Shown piece after piece: positions 1-8,485 of a stretch of 17,125 bases of DNA. The DNA is taken from contig JBCBST010000067.1 in NCBI GenBank assembly GCA_039819115.1, forward strand, positions 1 to 17,125. Direction: 5' to 3'. Made by a program: the position numbers and the translations under genes. The notes beneath the pieces were generated by a model, which worked only from the letters and a program-made list of their open reading frames with translations, had not been told where the DNA came from and did no database searches. Within the stretch, counting starts at the first letter, position 1. Every line of letters begins with the position of its first letter. The DNA comes from JBCBST01 sp039819115 (GTDB lineage: Bacteria > Bacteroidota > Rhodothermia > Balneolales > Balneolaceae).

Positions 1-17
1 CTTATTACCAAACTGTG

Positions 18-44
18 AAAAAAGTTTAACTTTTTTGATCAAAA
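18..44. repeat. Two overlapping AT-rich palindromes upstream of the operon
   Basis: Positions 18-26 (AAAAAAGTT) and 28-36 (AACTTTTTT) are perfect inverted arms around a single T. Positions 33-44 (TTTTGATCAAAA) form a second perfect 12-base palindrome overlapping the first. With a one-base centre the first could fold only with loss of inner pairs, so a protein-binding site, an AT-rich upstream promoter element, or the tail of a terminator for a gene left of the window are all possible. The sequence alone does not choose between these. Confidence 0.4.
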
Positions 45-46
45 TT

Positions 47-79
47 CTTGAAAAAATGTAAGCGCTTTCAGTACATTGA
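47..79 (+). promoter_or_regulatory. Candidate promoter for the receptor operon
   Basis: CTTG at 47-50 followed 21 bases later by TACATTGA at 72-79 resembles the Bacteroidota promoter pattern (TTTG near -33, TAnnTTTG near -7), with one mismatch in the first box and a shortened T run in the second. Read as a sigma-70 type promoter it is TTGAAA (48-53), an 18-base spacer and TACATT (72-77). Either reading places transcription start in the mid-80s, about 20 bases before the GTG at 107. The LacI-type operator lies entirely in the spacer, which supports a regulated promoter here. Inferred by eye only. Confidence 0.42.
57..70. promoter_or_regulatory. LacI-family (cre-type) operator
   Basis: TGTAAGCGCTTTCA fits the catabolite-responsive-element consensus TGWNANCGNTNWCA at every defined position. 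Its core AAGCGCTT (60-67) is a perfect palindrome with the central CpG typical of sites bent by the hinge leucine of LacI-family proteins. It lies between the candidate -33 and -7 boxes, a position where binding would block transcription. The window encodes one LacI-family regulator (11754-12752) whose recognition helix resembles that of CcpA, the natural candidate to bind here. I saw no second site of this quality in front of the other genes. Match is seen directly; assignment of the protein is inference. Confidence 0.7.
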
Positions 80-106
80 TGCCGTTAAAGTTACCCAGTC
101 CAGTAA

Positions 107-1762
107 GTGTTTACAGTTCGCCAAGCTCTTCTATTATCGATCACGCTCTTTTGGGCCAGCTGCTCAGAACAAAGAGGAAAAGAAGTTCTCGCTGAGATTG
201 ATCAATATGTTATCACAGAAGCCCAGGTTAAAGACGCATTCGAGGAGTACTATTTTAAATCAGGCCGGGTTCTCAAACCGGACATGTCTACAAAGAAAGA
301 GATTCTGAAGTCGGAGCTAGGTGTATGTGCTCTTTCTTTATACGCACGAGATAACGGGGTTTCAGATACCGAAGAGGCTTTTGCTCAAAAAGCGATGTTG
401 GAAAAAAGTGCGTATACCGAAGCTTATCTGAAAAAAGAGCTGATTGACCCTATTGTAATTACGGATAAAGATTTGCGCCATCTTTTTGAACGGGTGAATA
501 CAAATATCCGGGCTTCTCACTTATATGCACCTACGCTGGATTCTGCACGCTCATTGTATGAAAGGCTGGAAAACGGGGAAGATTTTGATGAGTTAGCATC
601 AGAGATTTTCAATCATCCGTATTTGGCGAATAGTGGGGGAGACCTTGGGTTTTTTGAAGTAGATGAGATGGATATTGCTTTTGAAGATGAGGCCTATCGT
701 CTTCCTTTGAATACTTATTCAAAACCCGTACAAACATCCCAGGGGTACAGCATTATAAAGGTTACCGTACGAAACAGAAGGCCGATCCTGACCGAGTTTG
801 AGTTTTCATCAGCAAAGAACAAGCTACAGTGGATGGCAAAGAAACAAGAGAAAGAACGGGTGCTCAGAGGCCATATGGATGATTTTATTGAGGAAGTGGA
901 ACTTGACAAATCACGGGTAGCCGATTTATGGGAGTTGTTTAAAGCACGGGATATGGAACGTTCAGCACAAAGCATCGGCGCGAACTCTGATGACGTGCTG
1001 GCAGTCGCAAGAGATGAGGAGTTTACAACCCGGGATATCTACACCGAGCTATTACTGAATTATGACGAGGTACTTGGAAGGATTCGAACGCAGCATGATT
1101 TCTCCGAATCGCTTAAAGCCACCGCTTACCGCATGCATTTGTTACGGAATGCAGAGTTGGCAGGCATAACTACGCAGGATGAAATCAATGATCAGGTGTC
1201 TGAGCGATATACCCGATATCTGGCAAAAGAGGCTATAACGTTACTGGAAAATCAAATTTCTGTATCTGAATACGAATTAAGAAAAGAATTCAACCGGGCT
1301 CCCGATCTGTATGCATCTCCGCTACAGATGAGGCTACGACGGATCGCGGTTTCCAGTACAGAAGTAGGAGAGCAGGTGCTGGCCAAACTAAACAATGGCG
1401 AGAATTTCACAGATCTGGTGAAAGAGTATACCGTACGGAACGATGATCGGTATGTGGATGGTGATCTCGGGTTTTTAAGTATTAAAGACTTGGGCTTTAA
1501 CGGAGTTGAGCTATCCAAACTTATGCCGGGAGATCGCTCTGGAGTCATGACGTATCAGAGCAACGAGTATCACATTTATGAATGCCTGGACCGTATTGAG
1601 CCACAATACCAGGGCTTTGAATATGTGAAAGATCAGGTAGCACAGAAGGTGCGCCAGAACAAACTTCGGGATTTAAGAAAGCGGACGGTTGATGAGATGA
1701 TTACCCGGTACGACGCTTTTATTGATTTAAAGAAACTTGAAGAATTAACAATAGAACTTTGA
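107..1762 (+). CDS. Lipoprotein peptidyl-prolyl isomerase with two parvulin domains (SurA/PpiC-like)
   Basis: A 551-residue exported protein. The GTG at 107 directly follows an in-frame TAA (104-106), so it is the first available start; no Shine-Dalgarno is evident. Residues 5-18 are a hydrophobic signal followed by Cys19 in the context LFWASC, a slightly irregular lipobox, suggesting a lipid-anchored periplasmic protein. Two parvulin-type rotamase domains are visible, about residues 134-224 (motifs ASHLYA, GEDFDELA, SGGDLGFF) and 407-499 (motifs LRRIAVSS, GENFTDLV, DGDLGFL), with helical SurA-N-like and linker segments before, between and after. SurA-family proteins chaperone outer-membrane barrels through the periplasm. 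The next gene, 11 bases on, encodes a TonB-dependent receptor, so a folding role for its operon partners is likely. Whether both domains are catalytically active cannot be judged. Confidence 0.85.
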   Translation: MFTVRQALLLSITLFWASCSEQRGKEVLAEIDQYVITEAQVKDAFEEYYFKSGRVLKPDMSTKKEILKSELGVCALSLYARDNGVSDTEEAFAQKAMLEKSAYTEAYLKKELIDPIVITDKDLRHLFERVNTNIRASHLYAPTLDSARSLYERLENGEDFDELASEIFNHPYLANSGGDLGFFEVDEMDIAFEDEAYRLPLNTYSKPVQTSQGYSIIKVTVRNRRPILTEFEFSSAKNKLQWMAKKQEKERVLRGHMDDFIEEVELDKSRVADLWELFKARDMERSAQSIGANSDDVLAVARDEEFTTRDIYTELLLNYDEVLGRIRTQHDFSESLKATAYRMHLLRNAELAGITTQDEINDQVSERYTRYLAKEAITLLENQISVSEYELRKEFNRAPDLYASPLQMRLRRIAVSSTEVGEQVLAKLNNGENFTDLVKEYTVRNDDRYVDGDLGFLSIKDLGFNGVELSKLMPGDRSGVMTYQSNEYHIYECLDRIEPQYQGFEYVKDQVAQKVRQNKLRDLRKRTVDEMITRYDAFIDLKKLEELTIEL

Positions 1763-1773
1763 AATAAGTGATT

Positions 1774-4722
1774 ATGAGACTTAAACGCATATTGCCCATA
1801 CTCTTGTTTTTAATACTCCCTTCTTGGGCGTTTGGGCAATCGGGAAAAATAACCGGGGTCCTAACCGATAGCGAAAGTGGAGAACCGCTGATTGGAGCAA
1901 CGGTGAGTATTCAGGGTACAACCAAAGGGGCTCAGGCAGATCTGGATGGACGGTATTTACTCCTGAATGTGGCACCGGGTACGTATACACTTGAAGCGAG
2001 GTATATAGGGTATGCAACCTTTGTAATTCAGGAAGTTGTGGTTCGTACGGATCTGACCACTGAACAGAATTTTGCGCTAACCCAGGAAACGTTTGAAGGG
2101 GAAGAGGTTGTGGTTACGGCAGAACGTCAGCTGGTACTTAAGGATGTGACCTCATCCGAAGCCAGGGTTAGTAGTGAGGAAATTGAAAAGCTACCTGTAC
2201 AGGAAGTTGGTGATGTGGTTCAGCTTCAGGCAGGGGTAAATGTTGGTAACAATGGCGGGATTTTTATTCGTGGTGGTAGAGCTTCTGAGGTATCGTACGT
2301 AGTGGATGGAATTCGGGTATCGGATGATTATAACAGGAGTCAGGGGGTGCGTCTTGAAAACCAGGCCATCCAGGAGTTACAGGTTATTTCCGGTTCATTT
2401 AACGCTGAATATGGTCAGGCACTTTCCGGTGTGATTAACGTCGTTACGAAGGCTGGTAACAATAACTTCGAAGGAAATGTGGAAGCCTGGACGGGTGGAT
2501 ATATTGTTAGTGATGGGGACTTGTACGACGGGTTAGCTACACGTCCATGGGATTTAGATCCTTCACGTACCTATAACGTTGCAGCTTCGTTATCCGGACC
2601 TATCATTAAGGATAAACTGACCTTTTTTGCGAGTACCCGGGTGTTCGAAAATGAAGGATGGTTTGTAGGTAGAAATGCATTTTCTCCTCAGGGCCCCCTC
2701 CAGGATACCCTGGCCTTGAACACGGATTTTAATTCATACCGTACCCGTTACGGACAGCAAGTTGATTTTTCTCAACCCTGGTACTCTCTGGATACAACAG
2801 TGATCGGAGGACAGAATGCACTTATCCTTTCTGATTCAGGGGTAAGAGACAGCTCCAGTGTAAACATGAATGAGTTCAGGTCCCAGAGTTTTCAGGGTAA
2901 CTTACAGTGGAGGTACAGTAATGCCTTCCGCATGAACCTGATTGCAAATATTGGTTTGGAAGACGGAAACAGCTACTCCCATTCAAACCGTCTCGTACCT
3001 TTGGGGCAGCCTACCTTCGACAACTTCAATTATTCTGTGAATTTAAAGACGACGATAACTCCGTCTTCAAAAACATTTATAACGCTTAACGCTGCTACCC
3101 GGTACAACCGATCAGAAAGCTTCCTGTTTGATGATCCCTATGATCCACGGTACTTCAACTTCGAAAATGTAGCTCGTTTTGGAGGTCAGGCACCTGGGTT
3201 GCCCAACCAGTTTAACCAACTTAGCACCGCCAATAACCGATTTTTCCGTTCCACAGAGTCCTTCATTTTTAAGGCAGACATATCCAGTCAGGTTAATGAA
3301 CACCATTTTATCAAAGGTGGAATTAACGTTCAGTTAGATGACCTGAACTTTGACCAATACTCTTTGCAACCGCTGGATGAAGCTGCCGGTGTGGTTATTC
3401 CGGACTTTATTCCTGAAGACCAGCGCCAGTTCATCGAGCTGGGTGTACCCGATGAGGAAAGCCCGTTCCGACAGGTATTTTCCAACCAGCCATATACCCT
3501 GAGTGCATTTATTCAGGATAAAATGGAATATGAGAAACTCGTTATTAACGTTGGATTGCGGTTTGACTACTTCGAGCCCAATGCTCGGGTAGCTGCCGAC
3601 CCAAGAGACCCGGATATCAATCTGCCTCAACTTGCTGAAAACCGATTCCGGGATGAAAACGGAAACGGGCTCCAGGATCCTGGCGAACCGCTGGTAACCC
3701 GCGCAGAGCGAGAGGAATACTGGTGGAGAGATGTGGATGCTAAGTTTCAGTTAAGTCCACGATTTGGGGTTGCCTACCCAATTAATGAAAAAGGGGTAGT
3801 GTACTTCTCTTATGGGTATTTCTTCCAGATGCCGGAGTATAACTTTCTGTATCAAAACAGCCAGATCAGGTTACAAGAAACACAAGCAGCTGTAGGGCCA
3901 TTTGGTAACCCCGATTTAGATCCTGAACGGTCTATCCAGTACGAAGTGGGTCTTAAGCAAGAACTTTTTGAAGGCACGGCTTTAGAGTTGGTGATCTTCA
4001 ACAAGGATTCACGCGACTTCGTATCCTCAGGTCCGATTCAAACCACGTACGGAGTACCTCGTTACGGTACGTTCATCAACCGGGATTACTTGGTATCCCG
4101 TGGTTTAACCCTTACCTGGAGACAGTTGTTGAGCCGACGTGCACAGTTTGCCGTTGACTATACCTTTAGCATTGTAGAAGGAAGTAACTCTGACCCGCGT
4201 GCTGAATTCTTCGAAGCACAGGGTTCCGGTTTGGCTGCCTCAGACACAGCCGGTGCAAGTGCTTCCCTTATCCAGTTAATTCAGCCGTTGGACTGGGACC
4301 GTCGCCATATCCTGAACAGCACCTTTTTCTATACCGGAAATGATTGGCAGCTAAACCTGGTAGGTCGGTTTTTGTCAGGCACGCCTTACACTCCCGATGG
4401 TACAGGTATTCAGGATCGGGTAACAACAGGTTTCGCAGTTTCTACCCGCCAGCTTCGTAACATTGCCCGTTTGCCCGCGCGGTTTACTATTGATGTAAAT
4501 GCTTCCAAAGATTTTAACCTCGGCAAGAATCGGTTACGCACGTTTATACGGGTGTTTAACCTCTTTGATTTTCAAAATATTAACAGCGTGTTTGCCGATT
4601 CCGGCGAACCTGATATGCCGCTCAATTTTAATGAAGCAACCGCAGATCCTCTGTTCTTTAACGATCCCGGTCGTTATGCAGAACCCAGAAGAATTCAAAT
4701 TGGAGCAAGTATAAACTTCTAA
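1774..4722 (+). CDS. TonB-dependent outer-membrane receptor (not SusC-type)
   Basis: A 982-residue receptor. I chose ATG 1774 over the in-frame GTG at 1768 because it gives a normal signal peptide (MRLKRILPILLF, probable cleavage AFG|Q after residue 21). Order of domains: carboxypeptidase-regulatory-like beta-sandwich about 25-105 (GVLTDSESGEPLIGATV), TonB-box-like EVVVTAER at 111-118, plug about 120-228 (GGIFIRGG, VSYVVDGI, EYGQALSGVINVVTKAG), then a long beta-barrel ending in terminal Phe. A Ca-loop-like stretch, DENGNGLQDPGEP, lies at residue 627 onward in an extracellular loop. The plug lacks the usual SusC/RagA signatures and no SusD gene is present, so this is a general TonB receptor. 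Imported substrate is inferred to be alpha-glucan oligosaccharides from the GH13 and binding proteins downstream. Seven bases separate it from the next gene. Confidence 0.92.
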   Translation: MRLKRILPILLFLILPSWAFGQSGKITGVLTDSESGEPLIGATVSIQGTTKGAQADLDGRYLLLNVAPGTYTLEARYIGYATFVIQEVVVRTDLTTEQNFALTQETFEGEEVVVTAERQLVLKDVTSSEARVSSEEIEKLPVQEVGDVVQLQAGVNVGNNGGIFIRGGRASEVSYVVDGIRVSDDYNRSQGVRLENQAIQELQVISGSFNAEYGQALSGVINVVTKAGNNNFEGNVEAWTGGYIVSDGDLYDGLATRPWDLDPSRTYNVAASLSGPIIKDKLTFFASTRVFENEGWFVGRNAFSPQGPLQDTLALNTDFNSYRTRYGQQVDFSQPWYSLDTTVIGGQNALILSDSGVRDSSSVNMNEFRSQSFQGNLQWRYSNAFRMNLIANIGLEDGNSYSHSNRLVPLGQPTFDNFNYSVNLKTTITPSSKTFITLNAATRYNRSESFLFDDPYDPRYFNFENVARFGGQAPGLPNQFNQLSTANNRFFRSTESFIFKADISSQVNEHHFIKGGINVQLDDLNFDQYSLQPLDEAAGVVIPDFIPEDQRQFIELGVPDEESPFRQVFSNQPYTLSAFIQDKMEYEKLVINVGLRFDYFEPNARVAADPRDPDINLPQLAENRFRDENGNGLQDPGEPLVTRAEREEYWWRDVDAKFQLSPRFGVAYPINEKGVVYFSYGYFFQMPEYNFLYQNSQIRLQETQAAVGPFGNPDLDPERSIQYEVGLKQELFEGTALELVIFNKDSRDFVSSGPIQTTYGVPRYGTFINRDYLVSRGLTLTWRQLLSRRAQFAVDYTFSIVEGSNSDPRAEFFEAQGSGLAASDTAGASASLIQLIQPLDWDRRHILNSTFFYTGNDWQLNLVGRFLSGTPYTPDGTGIQDRVTTGFAVSTRQLRNIARLPARFTIDVNASKDFNLGKNRLRTFIRVFNLFDFQNINSVFADSGEPDMPLNFNEATADPLFFNDPGRYAEPRRIQIGASINF

Positions 4723-4729
4723 TACCGGT

Positions 4730-7700
4730 ATGATCAAGCAAGCAAAATTTATATCACCCACTTTACTCTTCTTTTTTGTGCTCCATTCGGCGGTAGCCAC
4801 AGCTCAAGAGGGAGGGTACATTCCCAGTAACGAACGTTCCAGTTTTAACGTCGTAAAAAAGTCCGTTATGGACGGCAACCAGCTTCGGGCTACCTATCAT
4901 AACTCAGGTTATGGAGGAACGGTGAACAGGGGAGAGAATCCGGACGAATTTTCCTACGAATTCCCGAGGAATACCAACCGGTTTTATATGTTATTCAACA
5001 TCATATTCCTTGGAACAGAGGTTGAAAACCAAACGGATGGCGGATTGCTCCCTATTGTGGATGTAGCTGCTATCAGAACCGACCGGGATGGTAGCTCATG
5101 GACATTAAATCCGATTATTGGATACCAGAGAGAAGACAGCCCGGAGATGGCCCGAAGCGATCGTGGGCCGACTTCACCATTGGGAAATACCTGGCCCGAC
5201 TCCTGGCCCGATAAGTTCCTGGATGGAGGAGATGGATGGGCCGGTTCCTGGAACGGTTTTTTTGGCAGAGACCAGTTTAATGCCGATGTGGAATTCTATT
5301 TCAAATCCGGTGATGACCTGTATGATCGTCGTAGCCGAACGGGTGCTTTTACACCGGATAGCACGGACCCAACCCGTGGCGGGCTTGCCCTGATTATGGA
5401 TAGCAGGATCCTTTCCTGGTCCATTACACTGCTTAATGCCACTCACTTTCAGATCTTTGAAGTACTTAACGATGGTACCACCAATTATGACCGGGTTTCG
5501 TTTGGACTATGGATTGCGGATCAGATCGGGAATGACACCACCGATGATGAGCCGGTCTTTGATAACCTTCGCTCGATAGCCTATATCGTAGATGGTAACC
5601 CGACCAACGAACCTAACCTGTTCTTCGATCGGGAAGGAGAGATGGGACTTCAGTTCCTGGAAACACCAGGTAATGCGATTGATGGGATCGATAATGACGG
5701 GGACTCATTCAATTATGATCCTTCGGCTACCGATTTCTACGAACCTCAAAACACCGATTTGTATGCAAATTTGCTGGCTGCAAACGGTGGTTTCCACTCT
5801 GCAAATCGTCTCGATTCTTTACTTCCTGATTTCCAGGCTACCGATTTTAACAGAACTACGATCTCAATCGGTGATAAAATTGTCCGCATTATCGAAAATG
5901 ATGCTCGGGTTATTGACACATACACGGGCTCGCCGTTTGTATCTCAGGGTCGAACCTGGAATTTTACCGGAAACAGTTTTGAAGTAATCGAAGATTTCCT
6001 CGCTCCCTCAGAGGCTGAGTTTGGGGTACACATCGATGGTCTGGATAACGATTTCGATGGTCTTATTGATGAAAACCAGCCGAACCATCTCACAAAATCA
6101 ACCTTGCTGCCTAACGGTACCGCAAGGGAGACACCCGTTCGATACATCAATTACCTGAACTTTGCAGTAGGTGATACCATTCAACGTGGTCTCATTGTTT
6201 CTAATGGCGATATTAGAGCCCGAATTCAATCGGATAACTCCTTTGCCCAGTTAATCACCGACTTCAACGGACGATTTAAGAATCAATTCACAGCAGCACC
6301 GATGATTGATGAAGCCCGTGATGACTTTTTTGACAATGATCAGGACTGGATAGCTCTATCGGATGATGTTGGAATAGAAGGGGATGGATCGTCGGAAGGG
6401 GCAGGCGATGGACTGCCTACATCAGGTGCCGGCACCACTTTCCCGGGAGAACCGAGTATTGATGCAACCGATGTTAGTGAAACCGATTTGATCGGGGTTA
6501 CGCGGGTTACCATTTTTGAAGAGGGCGTGCTGGATGTGAACGACGATGCCACCAACTGGCAGCTGTACATGATTCCCGGTGAGTTCCAGACCGATCCTGT
6601 TTCTCCTGCCGACATCTTTGTCTCTTCCGGTATCTTCCCATTGCGGGTAGGTACGTCTGAGCGATTTGCGGTTGCGATTACGGCTTCGCAGGAAAACTCA
6701 GCTGTTCCTTTAGCCGACCGTAATAAAGTAAACGAGAATTTAGGAGAGGCATTCACCGCATACGATGCCGATTATCAGTTTGCACGTGCTCCAAATCCTC
6801 CAATTGTAAGTGCTGTAGCCCGCGATGGCAGGGTTACCCTGTACTGGGATGATTCAGCCGAAGAGTCGTTTGACCGTTTTATTGAGGATATAACCGGAAA
6901 TAACGGACAGGGTTTCGATTTCCATGGATATAAAGTGTACCGCTCGTTGGATCCGGCCTTTGAAAGCGTGGATCAGATCACCGATGCCTTCGGTAGCTTC
7001 CTCTATTATGATGACATTGCCACCTACGATCGAAACGACGGGGTGCAAGGGTTACATCCGGTAAGCATACGCGGAACGCAGTTTAATCAGGGAAGAGATA
7101 GCGGACTCCGGTACACTTTTGTTGATACCGAGGTTACCAACGGCAGAACCTATTTCTATGCGGTTACCTCATTCGATTATGGTCTTGCCGATGAGGATAT
7201 TCCACCATCTGAATCGCCTATTCAGATTAGTGCAAACCCGGATGGTAGTTTCATCCTTGGGCAGAATGTTGTTCGTGTGATCCCTACCGAGACAGCAGCA
7301 GGGTTTATTGATCCCGAGAACCCCACCGCTGCGTTAGTGTCCGGTTCTGCAAGTGGTAGAGTTGAAGTATCGATCCTTGATCCTGAGCTGGTAGTTGCTG
7401 ATAACTTGTATCGCATTACGTTCCAGGATACGCTATTTGATGGCGGTGATAACCCGGATACTCTTCGTACAAAGAACTTCTCACTGTTACGTATCGGTGA
7501 TGGTACACAGGATACACTTATAGAGGAGTCTACCTTCTTTACCGGTGAAGAGCTACCCGAACGGGATGGTTTCCAGGTACGGCTGTTCAACGAATCAGAG
7601 CTCATGATCAATGAGAGTACCACAGGGTGGACCAATACCGACGATCGTGTCATTCATACCCCAAGCGTATTTCCTTATGAAACCCCAACCGCATCCGATT

Positions 7701-8482
7701 TTGAAATCGTAATCGGTGACGTCGTTGGCTTTGGAGAGTCTACTGAAGGATTTATTACGGATTTGGGAAGCGAGATACTTATCCCAGCTACCGATACGAA
7801 CTTTAAACTGTTTAATCCTCAAACAGGTGCAGAAGTACCATACATCTTCCTGGATTTAGAACAATCCGGTACGGCTGGTGAGCTCTCCGCCGGTGTGGAT
7901 GTTTTCGGTCTTATTTCTGATGCCCTTGTTGTAATGGAAGAGGTAAACGGAGTACCTAATACCCGTACCTGGCAAATTGAAATCGTACCTGTACGGGAGG
8001 GTGGTCAAACACTTTCAGTTAACCCGTCAGCGGGTGATACCTTACGGATAATCACGACCAAACCGTTTACTGAACGGGATGTATTCGAGTTCAGAATAAA
8101 CACGGAAAATCTGGCACGAATCGATGCAGATACCGCCCGTTCTGATCTGGATGAGATTCTGGTCATTCCAAACCCGTACATCGTAAGCAATACGTATGAG
8201 GCATTTCCTCCGGGTGCCAGCCGGCAACAGAACCGGGTTCTTCGCTTTACAAACCTTCCAATTCCTTCTACGCTCAGAATATTCAATGCTCGCGGTATTC
8301 TGCTTCGGGAAATTGATATAGAGCAGGGCGACCCAAGGGTTGAAGGAGGTGAATTTGGAGGAACATTCAGATGGGATATGCTTACCCGGGATAACCTGGA
8401 GATTGCCTACGGCATTTACATTTTCCAGGTCGATGCACCAGGGGTAGGTTCTAAAACAGGGAAATTCGCAGTAATTAAATAA
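4730..8482 (+). CDS. Giant exported surface protein with fibronectin-like domain and variant T9SS-type C-terminal domain
   Basis: A 1250-residue protein of unknown function. A signal peptide covers residues 1-25 (AVATA|Q). The N-terminal half is rich in Trp, Asp and Gly. Three Asp-rich Ca-loop-like motifs appear: IDGIDNDGDSFNYD (317-330), IDGLDNDFDGLIDE (435-448) and DDFFDNDQDW (531-540). A fibronectin type III-like domain spans about 687-815 (PPIVSAVARDGRVTLYWDD, FHGYKVYRS, TYFYAVTSFDYG). The last ~108 residues (from 1143) hold IPNPYIVSN, LRFTNLP, TLRIFNARG, FRWDM, YGIYIFQV and TGKFAVIK, the pattern of a secretion/sorting domain but without the NPFNPTT signature of its neighbours. It lies between receptor and PorV-like genes with gaps of 7 and 3 bases, suggesting a surface partner of both. 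A lid or substrate-capture role in place of SusD is inference only. Confidence 0.85.
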   Translation: MIKQAKFISPTLLFFFVLHSAVATAQEGGYIPSNERSSFNVVKKSVMDGNQLRATYHNSGYGGTVNRGENPDEFSYEFPRNTNRFYMLFNIIFLGTEVENQTDGGLLPIVDVAAIRTDRDGSSWTLNPIIGYQREDSPEMARSDRGPTSPLGNTWPDSWPDKFLDGGDGWAGSWNGFFGRDQFNADVEFYFKSGDDLYDRRSRTGAFTPDSTDPTRGGLALIMDSRILSWSITLLNATHFQIFEVLNDGTTNYDRVSFGLWIADQIGNDTTDDEPVFDNLRSIAYIVDGNPTNEPNLFFDREGEMGLQFLETPGNAIDGIDNDGDSFNYDPSATDFYEPQNTDLYANLLAANGGFHSANRLDSLLPDFQATDFNRTTISIGDKIVRIIENDARVIDTYTGSPFVSQGRTWNFTGNSFEVIEDFLAPSEAEFGVHIDGLDNDFDGLIDENQPNHLTKSTLLPNGTARETPVRYINYLNFAVGDTIQRGLIVSNGDIRARIQSDNSFAQLITDFNGRFKNQFTAAPMIDEARDDFFDNDQDWIALSDDVGIEGDGSSEGAGDGLPTSGAGTTFPGEPSIDATDVSETDLIGVTRVTIFEEGVLDVNDDATNWQLYMIPGEFQTDPVSPADIFVSSGIFPLRVGTSERFAVAITASQENSAVPLADRNKVNENLGEAFTAYDADYQFARAPNPPIVSAVARDGRVTLYWDDSAEESFDRFIEDITGNNGQGFDFHGYKVYRSLDPAFESVDQITDAFGSFLYYDDIATYDRNDGVQGLHPVSIRGTQFNQGRDSGLRYTFVDTEVTNGRTYFYAVTSFDYGLADEDIPPSESPIQISANPDGSFILGQNVVRVIPTETAAGFIDPENPTAALVSGSASGRVEVSILDPELVVADNLYRITFQDTLFDGGDNPDTLRTKNFSLLRIGDGTQDTLIEESTFFTGEELPERDGFQVRLFNESELMINESTTGWTNTDDRVIHTPSVFPYETPTASDFEIVIGDVVGFGESTEGFITDLGSEILIPATDTNFKLFNPQTGAEVPYIFLDLEQSGTAGELSAGVDVFGLISDALVVMEEVNGVPNTRTWQIEIVPVREGGQTLSVNPSAGDTLRIITTKPFTERDVFEFRINTENLARIDADTARSDLDEILVIPNPYIVSNTYEAFPPGASRQQNRVLRFTNLPIPSTLRIFNARGILLREIDIEQGDPRVEGGEFGGTFRWDMLTRDNLEIAYGIYIFQVDAPGVGSKTGKFAVIK

Positions 8483-8485
8483 GCC

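Noticed and set aside
48..308. An 86-codon + strand frame beginning with ATG at 48
   Set aside because: It overlaps the operator, promoter and the start of the parvulin lipoprotein in another frame, and its translation shows no signal peptide or domain; the lipoprotein frame at 107 is clearly the coding one.
1768..1773. GTG at 1768 as the start of the TonB-dependent receptor
   Set aside because: It adds only two residues; the ATG at 1774 gives a standard signal peptide start.
1774..8482. SusC/SusD pair reading of the receptor and the following gene
   Set aside because: The receptor lacks SusC plug signatures, and the next protein is 1250 residues with fibronectin-like and sorting-type domains and no lipobox, unlike the roughly 500-residue helical SusD lipoproteins.
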